A stretch of DNA of 64,000 bases, taken from Ampelomyces quisqualis. Its lineage: Eukaryota > Ascomycota > Dothideomycetes > Pleosporales > Phaeosphaeriaceae. Below, piece by piece: positions 11,354 to 22,557 of this stretch. A program made the translations under genes and the position numbers. The DNA is taken from assembly GCA_018398575.1 (NCBI GenBank), contig JAGTXZ010000014.1, positions 2,852,001 through 2,916,000 on the forward strand, in the 5' to 3' direction. Each line of letters begins with the position of its first letter. Position 1 is the stretch's first letter. The notes beneath the pieces were generated by a model. It ran no database searches, was not told where the DNA came from, and saw only the letters and a program-made list of their open reading frames with translations.

Positions 11354-12377
11354 TTATTTCTTCTGCTCGCTCTCTTTTGGTGGCTCCGGCTTCGGTGTTG
11401 GTAATTTGAACTGCGATCCTGTTAGACAAACACGTGCTGCACACCGTTCACGAAGATGACTTACGTTATCTGGTGTCAGATTGTCTCCCGGGCCAACTTG
11501 CTCCCATGCAGATGAGCCGCCGCGGAAGTTCCTGAAGGCCTGGGTCATCTCCAGAGGCTCTACGACAATCCTCTTCTTTTCCTCGTCGTATCGGATCTCA
11601 GTGTATCCAGTCATGGGGAAGTCCTTGCGCAGCGGATGTCCGTCAAAGCCATAGTCGGTCATGATTCTCCTTAGATCTGGGTGTCCGACAAAGAAGACAC
11701 CAAAAAGATCGTACACTTCTCGCTCGTACCAATTTGCTCCATCATACAGATCGCACAAGCTGGGGACGGGTGTGGCCTCATCTGCGTACGTCTTGACTCT
11801 CAGTCGCGAATTGTGGCGGATGCTGAGCATGTTGTAGACGACCTCGAAGCGCTGGTCCTTGGTGGGGTAGTCGACGGCGGTGATGTCTGAGATCTGCGTG
11901 TACTCGGCGGCGGTATGGTACTTGAGGAAAGTGAACGTGGGGATGACGCCCGCGGGAGCAATGTAGATGGTCAACTCGTCTTTCCAAACCGAGAATCTGT
12001 GCCCGTTAGAACGGGCGCTCCTTCCGTTGCAGCTGTACGCACTGTTGAACGTATTTTGGCAGGCACGACATGAGGTACTGTCCGTACTTGTGCAGCGCCT
12101 CTGCCTTGTCCTTGTACTTGTCTGCCGGGTTTACGATGGCCGCCGTGAGCTTTTGCGGGGCGTCGCGAGGAGCATACTGCACACGTGATCAGTCGCACGG
12201 CATGGCCACAGTGGGAGATGCGTAGCCCACCCGCATGTTGGGCGTCTCCTTGCCCTCGCCGGCGACCTCTTTCGCCCGGAGTGCCGTCGAGGCAAAGGCG
12301 CGCACCGCCGCGCGGGAGCAGCTCGTCGGGCGGGCGACGGCGCCCAATGGCCGGGCCACAGCTCGCCGCATGGCCAT
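11354..12377 (-). CDS. NDUFS3: NADH:ubiquinone oxidoreductase 30 kDa subunit (NDUFS3/NuoC)
   Basis: Four exons: 12377-12231, 12176-12043, 11996-11465 and 11410-11354, for 289 residues. The subunit lies in the hydrophilic arm of mitochondrial complex I near the quinone site. The N-terminus is Arg/Ala-rich (MAMRRAVARPLGAVARP), as expected for a mitochondrial presequence. The core has the family signatures: LPKYVQQFSVWKDELTIYIA across intron 2, then NWYEREVYDLFGVFF, GHPDLRRIMTDYGF and GHPLRKDFPMTGY. Introns are 46-54 nt with standard ends. The gene lies head to head with NOT4, 341 bp apart. The length is normal for fungi. Identification is secure. Confidence 0.95.
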
Positions 12378-12718
12378 GGTGTGAGTGGGAGGGTAGTAAA
12401 AGCTGCGCGCTGCCGTGGGTGAGGGCGGCCGGTGGCGATGACGGCGTCGACGTCGTGGTCGTGGAAGCGCACCGCGGCGCTAGTTACATAAGCCGGGCCG
12501 CCAAGACGTCCAGATGCGCAGGTGCAGAAACCACGCCCATGGCCGCCCGTGCCTCCCCTTCCGCACCCTCACCCTCTCTGCTCCGGCTGGCGTTTGCTTG
12601 TGCTTGTAGCCTTTTCCGTGCCGCCCCGACGCCAACACGCCCCGACGCCCTTCACCTCGACCTGCGCCTGCCTCGCGCGAGCGCCACTGACACGCTCCAA
12701 CACACGTGCCACATCGCC
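12378..12718. promoter_or_regulatory. Bidirectional promoter region, NDUFS3 / NOT4
   Basis: These 341 bp separate the ATG codons of two divergent housekeeping genes. The sequence is GC-rich with no clear TATA box. Open frames across it (12185-12889 and 12522-13442) are low-complexity shadows and are not supported as coding. Confidence 0.5.
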
Positions 12719-15335
12719 ATGTCCCGCCTACAGCAAGACCAGTTCGTCGACGACGAGGAGGAGGAGTGCTGCCCGCTGTGTGTCGAAGAGTTCGACCTCT
12801 CAGACAGGAACTTCCGGCCGTGCCCCTGCGGCTACCAAGTACGCCACGCTGCCCGCTCCCGCCGCAGCCATGGCGAGACGACGCACTGACCGCGTGCCAG
12901 ATATGCCAGTTCTGCTACAACAACATCAAGACGACCATGAACGGCCTGTGCCCGGCCTGCCGGCGGCCCTACGACGACTCCACCATCGAGTGGAAGACGA
13001 TCTCGCCGGAAGAGTGGGTCCCCTGCGCCTGCCCGACTTGAAAACACGTCTGACACAACACAGGATGGCCAAGCACAAGCAGCAGATCGCGCAGAAAGCC
13101 AAGAAGAACGCGCAGATACGGCAGAAGGAGGCACAGAAAGCCGAAGCCGACACGCTGAGCCGCAAGCACCTCGCCGGGCTGCGAGTCGTCCAGAAGAACC
13201 TCGTTTATGTCACCGGCCTGACCCCCACGATACGCGAGGACCGTCTGCTCGACACCCTACGCGGCCCAGATTACTTCGGACAGTACGGTAAGATCATCAA
13301 GATCGTCGTCAGCAAGGCTAGGGAAAATGCGCAACATCAACAGTCGGTGGGTGTCTACGTGACGTTCGCTCGTAAGGAGGATGCCGAGCAGTGTATCAAA
13401 GCCGTTGACGGCTCGGCAAACGGCGACAGACAACTGAGGTAGATGCTCCCGCGCAGCTACCCAATGCAAGCATACTGACACGAATGCAGAGCCCAATATG
13501 GTACCACCAAATACTGCTCAGCCTATCTCCGCGGCGAACAGTGCAACAATCGCAACTGCATGTTCCTGCACGAACCCGGGGAAGACAACGATAGCTTCAC
13601 GCGCCAGGACCTGTCAATGATGAACTCGATACAGACCCAACAGCCGTCTCAGTCTTCCTCCTCTCGCGCCGCACCGCCAGCCCACCCCGGACCCCCTGTC
13701 GCTGCCGCTGCGCCAATGAGTCGACAGGACAGCAACGACACTTGGAGCTCCTCACATGAGGCGCCTGGCCTCCCCGCGACCGCGAGCTGGGGAAGCAAGG
13801 TAGTACTTGAGCGTCGCGCCAGTCGCTCCACAATAGCCTCCAATCCGAGCCCACTAGTCACAAATGCCGTCCCCGTACAAGCCGCCAAAGCACCAAAGGC
13901 AGAAGAAGTACCGAAGAAAAAAGGCAAAGACAAAGAAAAAAATGGGGAAAAAGAGAAGGAACAATCGGCACAGACTTCCAACTCGGCGAGTCCGCAACGT
14001 GCGCCAGCACAAACACCCGCAGCAGCGCCAGATACCCGTGTCCCAGCTCCACGCGAAAATGTGCTAGGCAGCTTGCTGAAGACAATTTGCTCACCTGACT
14101 TCAAATTCGTCTTCTCTAGTGCTGCATTTACCGAAGAAGAGTTCAAGGCGATAGTGGAGTTTCCTCAACTTTTGGATCCAAAGGGTGGTGCTAAGCGCCG
14201 GGCTATGAGGGAGAAAGAGAAGGAATTGGCACTTCAACGGGAGGCTGAGACTGAAGTCAAAGCGCCAACCGAGCAGGCGCCCGCTGCAGAGCGCGAAGAA
14301 ACCGAAGCAACCGCCGGTGGGAGCTTACAACTTGGCGGAGAGCCAGAAGACGGCAATGAGACCACGCCAGGCCATTTGAACCATCACGCAATCGCTCCAC
14401 CCGGTCAGCAAGGCTTTGGGGGTAGCCAGTTTGGGCAAAACAGTTCATTAACCGAGGATTTCAGCAGCCTGGGTTTGAGCAATCGAGGATTGACGACACA
14501 ACAGCAACAGTTGCTTCTTTCCAATTTCAAATCGAATGCTCAATCCGCTGGCGCGCACAACGCCACGCAGAACATGACAGCTTCCCAGCACGGTCTTGGT
14601 GCCAATGCGCTAGGACACACCAGGCAGACCTCTCGTTTTAGCTTCGCCAACGACAGTGCCTCTGCATCTGCGAACGTACAGCCTGTTGCGAACCAGAAGC
14701 TGATGAGCCAGCAAAATTCGATGATGCCTAAGAATGCGAACCATTTTGGGCAGATATCTCAGCATCAGTCACTGGCGGGACAATTCTTCACCAATGTGCA
14801 AGGACCACCTCCAGGACTCAAGCCCACCGGAACACCGCCTGTAGGCGGCACCAGTATGTTCGGCCAGGGCCATGGTTTTGCCACTGGTGGTCTACCCTAC
14901 GGTGCCAATGCTGCGGGTAGGAACAACAACGATGTAATGTACCAGGACCTGCTCCGTGGCAGGAACATGGACGGCAGTGCAAGGGTAGCGGATGCTGGAA
15001 AGCGTGAGTCAATGTTTCCTTCTTTTCTGAACCAGCACTCTGCGAACTCTACGCCTGCCCCTGCCCCTGGCCTACTCCAATTTCCTTATGGACCTTCGCC
15101 TGGTGCTTATCAGGAGTCTGGTTCACAGAAATCCAAAAAGAAGGGCAAAAAGCACAGGCATGCTAACACTTCCTCCTCAGGAGGAGGTGGCTTAGCAGAT
15201 GTCCAAGACCCCAGCATCCTACAAGCGAGGCTCCATCAAGGTGGTATGGCTGGGCAGGGTTTGTATGGCCAAGGTCAAAGTGGTTTCTCTTCTCTTTATA
15301 CGAACAACAACTACGGCGGCGCCGGACGGTGGTAG
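12719..15335 (+). CDS. NOT4: CCR4-NOT E3 ubiquitin ligase subunit Not4
   Basis: Four exons: 12719-12838, 12901-13013, 13064-13438 and 13490-15335, for 817 residues. Not4 is the RING-type ligase of the CCR4-NOT complex, acting in mRNA decay and translation quality control. The N-terminus has the unusual C4C4 RING (CCPLCVEEFDLSD, then CPCGYQICQFC and GLCPACRRPYDD), with intron 1 inside it. A helix rich in Lys/Gln follows, then an RRM (NLVYVTGLTPTIRED, VGVYVTFARKEDA) and a CCCH finger (CSAYLRGEQCNNRNCMFLH). The rest is disordered and Gln/Ser/Gly-rich, with a basic KKKGKKHRHANTSS patch before the end at GGAGRW. Yeast Not4 is shorter (about 590 residues). A phase-1 donor near 15244 could join it to the next reading frame; see findings. 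Confidence 0.9.
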
Positions 15336-15645
15336 TCATTCTTCTTCTTCCACATACTTGTCGGCCACTTCCGCAGACACATTGTTTTACTATCCTCCTA
15401 TCAATGATGGCTGCACGGCGTTTGAATTTTGGGCAACGAATGCATCGGCATATCGACTAGTGTACAACACTGAGATGCCTGGCGTTGAAGAATTGGGTCG
15501 CTCATTGTCACATTCGTTGGCTTTGGCACGTTTTCATGGCACTACACTACCTTTCTAATTTTGTTTACTTTTCCTTGGGTATCACTGGGTGGCCATTATA
15601 CTGCTTCGTCAGATCCCTAGGTCAACCTCTCTCGTCGTCTTCGTC
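15336..15645 (+). other. Spacer between NOT4 stop and next coding frame
   Basis: The spacer holds the NOT4 3' region and presumably the promoter of the following gene, unless the two are one transcript. A frame at 15485-15970 has no coding character. Confidence 0.4.
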
Positions 15646-18549
15646 ATGGCCATCGCATGTACGTAATCACCCCTTCCTGCCGTGTCCAGGTCGGCATGCT
15701 TACTTTCTAATAGAGAGATGGCTTTTTGAGACCCCCTTTTGTTCCCTTCCAAGTGACGAAGATGACCGAGAGAAAACCTTGCCACTTGATGTACTTAAAA
15801 TTAGTTGGACGGGCAACTTCACAGCTCGACCACGTGGCGACCGCCGTAGTTGTTTTCTTGCTAGACTCACCTTCCCATCGCTGCTAGAGATTGTAGAGCA
15901 TGCGCCAGCTAACACGTGCGTACAGACGACACAACGTTTAGCGCTGAGGAACATGCATCCTTTAACGTAGACGCCCTGGTCAGCGATAACGAGCCCGATT
16001 TGGAACCCGCACGTAGTGTACCGAGTACACCAATGAGTGGTCAGTTTTTCGCGCAGCCTCGACGAGCAACTCCTACCATACCACCCGGTTTCTCTGTACC
16101 TGCTGTTCCTCGAGCGATCGTTGAAGAGTCAAAATCACGCTCGGGCTCCCAGCCCATGTCTCGAACCACATCATCAAGCATAACGCCCGCAGTTCCTGTC
16201 TTGCCCGTATTGCCCGTCACGCCAATTCGTACCACTACACCATCGAAATCAAAGAAGACAAAACAAGCAGCAGAAGCCACGCCAGCACCAATCACTCCTG
16301 CAAAGCCGCAGCCCGAGACACCTACGAAGTTAACGACCAGACCAAGTACGGTAAAGACACCAAAAGCCAGTGGATCTACTGGGAACGGTGTAGAGGATGT
16401 CCCTGTACAGAAGCAGCAGCAGAAAGGGGACGAAAGAAAGACCAGTCTGGACGGAGCGGGCAAAGAATCTACTCAGGTCAAGAATAACAAAAAGAAAGCA
16501 ACTGCTGCAGAAGCTAGTCCACAGAAGAAGATCGCAAAAGAACCTGTAGTCGAACCGAAAGACGCCGTAACAATTCCAGCCGTAACGCCCGTGTCTAAAA
16601 AACGGCAGCGCCTTGGAAAGCTGGATATTACAGGTGCAACGCAAGGTCCGACGGCCGAGCAATCACTTACTACGAGCTCGCACAAGACTGATGCTCAAGC
16701 CAAGAACGTTCGCGCAACGCCAGTAACTTCAGCGAAGTCTGTACCTGCAAGTCCCGCCTCCACGGCCACCGGGTCGCCAATCAAGCGAACGGTAGCACCA
16801 AGAACTTTGCGTGTCGTCCCAACACCAAAGAGCGAGATTCCGCCACCTTTGTCTGCCGTCTCTGCGCCGCCGATGCCTCAAATTCCGTTGGTAGATAAAC
16901 TTAGATCTAGGCAAGCTAGTATCGCGTCCGTGAACATGCCTGGCACACCTATAAGCGAGATAATCTCTGATACCGCCTCGGTCACCTCGGCCTCTATTTC
17001 AAGGGCCAGCTCCCCGCCACCCATTGGTGGTAAAGTGGGGAGTGCACCTGTTCGCAATAAGACCAAATCCCAAGCTAAAAAGGACCGACAAGAAAGAAAG
17101 AGGCAAATCGAAGAAGAGCTGGCTGTTGAGGAGAACAAGTCGGATGTTGAGGTCATGCAGGCTCCCATCATCGGGCGCAAGAAGAAGACCAAGAAGCCAG
17201 CAACCGTCCCCAAGCTACCAAGCAAAAGTCAGCCTGCGTCACCAAAGCCAGCTACAGTCGAAGATGATCACTCCGACACACCCGTGCCAGTTCCAGCACT
17301 GAAGGCATCTCACTCCCCAAAGACTCCCGCAACCGCCACATCTGACCCGGGACATTTCCCAGAATCGAGAGATAAGCGCGAGCCTACTGCACAAGCTATC
17401 ATGGCTGACTTACAAAAGACGGGCGAGCTCTTAGCCTCGACACTCGAGTTTTTCAAACCTCTATCTTCCTCTCTCACTCATGCATCTCGCGTTACTCAAC
17501 CGAGCAGCGTGTCTGGTCCTCCAGATCTCAAAATTCACTTCTCGGAAGCAGACTTGGAGGCGGTTGCGAAGAAGAAACCTGTCCGTCTGAACGGCCATGA
17601 TGGTAGACCAGATTCAAGAACATTGATCACGCCTAACGGAAAATTCTTCTGGGGTTTGAGCGAGGAGCTGGAGGAGAAAGCCTTACAACTCGAGAAGCAG
17701 ATTGAGCACATAAGAGGGCATGCTCGCTTCCATCCTCGCAGATTATTAAAACCTCAGTCTACCTCTGGTGATGCGTCACAGTCCAAAGACGTTCTACCCG
17801 CCATTGCGACAGCGCTGAAAGAAGCTGGAAAGAAGTTGGACGATATTAGTACACAACAAATGCCCAAACTCGATGTTCAATCGGTTTTGAGCGAGACAGC
17901 CAACGAGGCAGAACGCCGCCCCCGACCCCCTATGATGGTTCAGGAAACGCAGCAACCCCCTCATCCACCCCAACCCCAAACGCCTGCCGATGCCGGCGCA
18001 TATCTGAACCAGTTTGTCCTACCAAAGACCGACAATCCATCTCCCAACCAGCCTCGTCCTGAAATGGCTGCCGTGGGCGGCGCGCCTGGCGCAGGCACAG
18101 CTAACATCTCTGTCAACGCCGGTAAGTTCACCAAAGCAGCCAAAGCCGTCGTCGAAGGCGGGGCCGTCGGCAGCACCGAAATTGATGGCATGGGAATGAT
18201 GGCCGCCGACCTGCTCGGCGGTGTCTTCGTGCAAGGGCTGGAAGCCCTCGTCGGCGCTGGCCTCGGTTTCGAACCATCCCAGGAATTCGGCCTTGATGCC
18301 CACGGCAACATCACGCTCGGACGGGGCGGCAGCGGCCTCGATGTTCAGGGCTTGATGAATGCGATTGAAAGTACGAGTGGATTTGGCAGCGCGGGTGGGA
18401 GTAGGTTTGGTAGAGGAAGTGTGATGAGTATGGAGGAGGCAGAAAGGGCGATGCATGCGGCAAGGAAGGAACATGATGTGTTGGAAAAGAAGTTGGCGGC
18501 GCTAATGAAGAAGAATAAGAGGTTGTTTGCGGGGGTAGGGAAGGTTTAG
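15646..18549 (+). CDS. Long disordered protein, possible NOT4 C-terminal region
   Basis: My model has a 13 nt first exon (15646-15658, MAIA then a split Tyr codon), an intron 15659-15925 with donor GTACGTAA and a GCTAACAC branch-like box before TACAG, and one long exon 15926-18549; 878 residues. The acceptor is convincing; the first exon is an inference. The protein is mostly disordered and Pro/Ser/Thr/Lys-rich. Conserved-looking islands are NVDALVSDNEPDLEP near the start, TLRVVPTPKSEIPPP, KVGSAPVRNKTKSQAKKDRQ, a block with IMADLQKTGELLASTLEFF and GKFFWGLSEELEEKA, and a coiled-coil C-terminus. From memory, such blocks occur in the C-terminal half of large filamentous-fungal Not4-like proteins, and this frame lies directly downstream of NOT4. 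It could be a separate gene or its last exon. Confidence 0.6.
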
Positions 18550-18881
18550 GCGGAGTGGTGAGAGTCCCTCACTTCGTTCGTAATAGCCATTTCTATCATA
18601 CTCACAGAGAGCATCGCGTTAGCTCATTCAGGGGCGAATAGCTAGAGTGCCAGTAAGTTATCTTTGTTGGGAAAACTCGAGGTGTGGGTAGTCTCGAGGT
18701 GAACTTGGGTAGTTTCAAGGTGAAGGCAAATCGAGACCTCATGTTCACTTTTGATTTCACTTTCAATATTTTTGCAATGTTTTCCCGCTCGAGTATATTT
18801 TCTATCGTCTTCTCCTCTTTTCTCTATACTATTCCCTGTCTCAACTCAACTTCGTACTACTCAAGTTGCCCTTCTATCTCA
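18550..18881. other. Upstream region of doublecortin-like gene B
   Basis: This holds the 3' flank of the long disordered gene and the promoter of paralogue B. The reading frame of B is open back to 18684, but that part is Phe/Ser-rich and not shared with the paralogues, so I treat it as 5' UTR. Confidence 0.4.
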
Positions 18882-20012
18882 ATGTCCACCACTTCCTCCA
18901 CCACCAAGCATGCGCGTGTCGTGCAGCTGTACTGCCCCGAGTACGACGTCACCACAAACAACTTCATGATCACACCATCAACGAAGTACGAAGATGTGCT
19001 CGTGCACGTTCGCGCCACGTTCCGCGATCACGACTTCGACGACATCCGCCTGTGCGACATCAACGGCGAGCCGCTGTACGACAACGACGACAGCCCATCT
19101 TGCTTCAGCGCAGTCTTCAATGGCGAGCGTATCCTCATAGCTGTCGGCGAAGAGCGCATTCGACCTGAACCAGAGCTCAAGGTTAAGATGTTCCTCGAGG
19201 ACGACAGTCTCCCCAAGCCGCTCCAAGTACGTACCTACATACCACTGAAAACACTATCATGTAGTATCAGGATACTCTTGTCCTTGATTCATTCCCCGAA
19301 TACCTCCAGGATACGCCATGGCTTTACTGACAAGGGCTAGAAATTGTCTCGCGAAGATCGTCGCAACCACCTCCGATCTCTCCGCCGCGCAGACGCACTC
19401 CCCCGTCTCAACATCCTCCGCCTTACACTGCCTCACTCCGACGTCGTCTGCGCGCTCACTGAGCTCGACAAAGTCACTCCGCATCAGATGAAGACGAAGC
19501 ACTCGGTCCATGCGTCGCATCGCATCATCACCAGCAATTGGCACGTGAAGAAGATGTTCAACACCGAGTTGAAGTGTCTTGCGAGGATTGCGATCTTGAG
19601 CGGCGCCACTTGTGGCCAGTCGCTCGTCATTGAGGACATGCTCATCGACGCCATGCTGGCGCGCAGGCAGCGGGATGGTGTGAGTGATGGTGTTTCCGAG
19701 GAGGATGTTCGAGAGGTCATTTTCGATTTGTATAATAGGGCTGATGGTGTTGGTTCCGTCTGGCCTGAGACGAAAGCCAACAAGGAGATTGGGCGCCAGG
19801 AAGAGAAGGAGGCGTACGGCAAGGCGAAGAAGAAGGAGGCTAAGGCTGGCCTGGAGGATACCGAGGATGCAGATGTGCTCGCGGGTAGGAGCCAGGAGGT
19901 GGATGATCTGGCTGGCCGGATGGGTAGAGCGAGGGTTTCGGACGATAGGGTCCTGGAGAATGAGGATGAGGAGGATGAAGTGAGGCCTCCTGGCAGGAAG
20001 CGACAGGTGTAG
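18882..20012 (+). CDS. Doublecortin-like domain protein, paralogue B
   Basis: Two exons, 18882-19226 and 19341-20012, for 338 residues; the 114 nt intron is phase 0 (GTACGT...CTAG). The start was chosen to align with paralogue A. Residues about 10-95 show the doublecortin/ubiquitin-like pattern: VVQLYCPEYDVTTNNF, a helix EDVLVHVRATF, IRLCDINGEPL and a strand GERILIAVGEERI. After the intron comes KLSREDRRNHLRSLRRADALPR, matching the position of EKRDYVQAV in paralogue C, then a block ARIAILSGATCGQSLVIEDM that aligns with the GQ block of A and C. The C-terminal 90 residues are highly charged (EEKEAYGKAKKKEAKA), ending RPPGRKRQV. The function is unknown. It is transcribed in the same direction as A and C. 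Confidence 0.75.
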
Positions 20013-20936
20013 AGGGGAGAAGATTCAGAAGAAGGTAGTATTATAGGGGCTGTAGTCAGTACGCTACTGCACATGTAGCCTTTAGGTCTAACTTCTGTCT
20101 TCCTAGTCTATCGTCTGCGCTTGCTACTTCAAGTTGCATATACCGAATCTATGCTTGTGATGCTACTCTGTTCAAATACTTATGTGGCCCTCCGGATTGT
20201 CTCAAAACACAGCAGCGAACTGCATCCACTTGCTACCTGATTCCACCCGGATAAGACAAGTGCTAAAATGTGCACTTCACAGCGTATACAAATGTATCTG
20301 CTAGGCGTATAATCGAGTCCAAAATGCTGGATAGAGTAAGGTAGTAAAACATGTAGATATGTCCATGATCATAGTGCAGAGAATATGCTGTAAAAGTAGC
20401 TCAAAGAAACATGCTTTGTCCAAATCAGACTCGCAAGGTGAATGTCCCACTTGGCATCCTCTGCGCCCCCTCAACAAAGTGAAGCTGTACTTATCAGACT
20501 CTAGCCACAAGCTGTTTGAAAAGGTTTTGATAACTCGACGCGTAGTCGTTGTCCTTACATCAAGCGCCACCTTCTTTCACTCTGCTTCCTTCTGTTTGTG
20601 CAATCTTGGCGGCCCCCAGTTGCCTTCACAATACTTGACTTTCATTTACTGTATATATCTTAACTGATTATCTCCATTTCTCATAGAAAACCTGGAGGGT
20701 TCGTGTCGTTGGCACTTGCATGTCCTGCGTTAGTCACGTTTGTGCACTCCTCGTCCAACGGTGTTCCTTGAGAAGGGGTTTCTTTTTTGACCTTTGTTCG
20801 TACCCCTTTGTTCGAACCCCTCTGTTCACCTACTCTGACTTTTTTGCTTCTTCCCATCATGCTCACCTCACACACACACACATTAGTGCATACATCAGCT
20901 TCGAGTACATGTACCAATAGCTTATAGCATTGACTA
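20013..20936. other. Intergenic region between convergent genes
   Basis: About 0.9 kb separates the stop of paralogue B and the stop of the dioxygenase gene. It is AT-rich, with a pyrimidine-rich tract and a short CA run (ACACACACACAC) near 20871-20882. No gene is supported. Confidence 0.45.
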
Positions 20937-22100
20937 CTACCAATCCGTCCGCTTACTATAATAGAAGTTGCTAAACACCTTGGTCAACAAATGCTCTCCG
21001 TACGTGCTGCCTCCATGAATTTCCTTCCCGCCCGTCCTCTCCACACACTTCCTCAACGGCTTGACCACGGCGTCGAAATTCGGCTCGTAGAAGAAGGGCA
21101 CCGAGACTCTATATCCATCACCCCGATGAATCACCCTATGCATTGTACTCTTCCACAACCCATTGGTCCAGCGCTCAATCATATCGCCAATATTGACCAC
21201 AAACGCGCCGGGAATGGGGTCTGCAGCCAACCACGTGCCGTCTTTGAGTTGAACGTGTAGCGCACCGGGCGTCGCGTCTGCATGCAGCAGCGTAACGCAG
21301 CCGTAATCTGTATGTGCGCCGCAGGAAAATTGGTCGTTGGGGGATCTAAGGGGCGGGTATCCGATCATGCGCATGACCCAGAAACTTGCGTTGCAGTTGC
21401 GCGCGAAGATGTTGGCGTCTTCGGTGGAGGCGTTGGCGGTGGGACCTGGGGCGCTGAGATCGAGGGCGGCGCCCATGGCGTGCACGAGCGCGGCGCCGAC
21501 GTGTTGGACGCGTGAGATGTAGTCGAGATAGATGGGCTTCAAGGCGCTGGGTTGTTCGGGCCAGAGGTTGGGGCCTTGGAGGGTTTTTACGCTTCCTTGT
21601 GCGTTGTCATTGGGGTCTTTCTTGTCCGTGGGCCAGTCGCGGTACCAGTCGATTGCTTCTTGCATGTCTTGTAAACCGCCCGTGACGTTTTCTCCTAGAC
21701 CTTGGTAGCCTCTAGCACCGTCTCCGCCTTCGGGGCCACCGGCATCGAAACGTTTGATTTTATTTTTTTCCTCGAGTGGGAGCGCGAAGAAGTCTCGAGC
21801 TAGGGATATTACTTCATCTAGTATGGACGTTGGAATACCGTGGCCGATGAGATAGAAGAAGCCGTAGTTGATACACGCAGCGTTGATGGCTTGAGCAGTG
21901 ATTTGGCGCGCTTCTTGAGATGAGCAAGGATCTAGGAAAGCGGAGAGGTCGATAATTGGAAGGCCTTCGTTATGGGCTGTGGCAATGGGCTTCTCGTATC
22001 GTCCGCCAGCCTCAGGTATGGGGTTGAGAAACGGACTTGAGTTGCCTCCGCCTGCAAGTCTCGTCCGGTAAGCATCGAGGGTAGCCTCGACTTCTGACAT
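20937..22100 (-). CDS. 2OG-Fe(II) dioxygenase (isopenicillin N synthase-like)
   Basis: A single exon of 387 residues. It has the two-part layout of the plant-type 2-oxoglutarate/Fe(II) family: an N-terminal DIOX_N region (LPIIDLSAFLD, ACINYGFFYLIGHGI) and the jelly-roll catalytic domain. Iron ligands are visible as HTD in SCGAHTDYGCVTLLHAD and the distal His in MHRVIHRGDGYRVSVPFFY; the RVS after it is the expected 2OG-binding Arg-x-Ser. Enzymes of this family hydroxylate or cyclise small molecules; the substrate cannot be told from sequence. No biosynthetic cluster surrounds it, so a housekeeping or catabolic role is as likely as secondary metabolism. The start at 22100 gives a normal family length. 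Confidence 0.9.
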   Translation of the reverse strand: MSEVEATLDAYRTRLAGGGNSSPFLNPIPEAGGRYEKPIATAHNEGLPIIDLSAFLDPCSSQEARQITAQAINAACINYGFFYLIGHGIPTSILDEVISLARDFFALPLEEKNKIKRFDAGGPEGGDGARGYQGLGENVTGGLQDMQEAIDWYRDWPTDKKDPNDNAQGSVKTLQGPNLWPEQPSALKPIYLDYISRVQHVGAALVHAMGAALDLSAPGPTANASTEDANIFARNCNASFWVMRMIGYPPLRSPNDQFSCGAHTDYGCVTLLHADATPGALHVQLKDGTWLAADPIPGAFVVNIGDMIERWTNGLWKSTMHRVIHRGDGYRVSVPFFYEPNFDAVVKPLRKCVERTGGKEIHGGSTYGEHLLTKVFSNFYYSKRTDW

Positions 22101-22557
22101 GTTTTTCCTCGTTGATTACTTCAAATACGGTGGTAATAGTCTTTGATCCCAGCAATCTTGGTATGTCGCCGAAATGCGTGACCCACTGTCTGTCTCTCTT
22201 TACTAATTTGAATTCTTAATACTGTAAGTGGCTCTAAGTGGAGAACCAAAACTCCCTCCGCGCGTACGATGTCGGCTGCAACCTTACAATTGTGTACGCA
22301 CGAGTGAACGTTGCTTGACTGACTCAAGACGACGATAGGACGGCGCTCGGATGGCGTTGCTTATTTGAGACTAGACCCGGCTATCACAGGCAATGTAGAA
22401 TGCGGGTTCACTGCATCGACGGCAAACTTGACCGAGTTACAGCTCATTGTTATGTTCCACAAGCTTTGTTCAAGAGATGATCGTTCATTACACGATGCTA
22501 TATGATCTATACGCGACCAATCATCTACCCGTGACCTTTTATTGAGAGCTAGTGCTT
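22101..22557. other. Intergenic region
   Basis: It contains the promoter of the dioxygenase gene and the 3' flank of the nucleotidyltransferase gene, both on the minus strand. No gene is supported; the frame at 22121-22327 is short and has no support. Confidence 0.45.

Noticed and set aside
12185..13442. Long plus-strand frames overlapping NOT4 exons
   Set aside because: They are shadows in GC-rich sequence; the RING and RRM frames with introns explain the region.
15485..15970. 161-codon plus-strand frame between NOT4 and the next coding frame
   Set aside because: No conserved composition; it overlaps a well-formed intron 3' end at 15905-15925.
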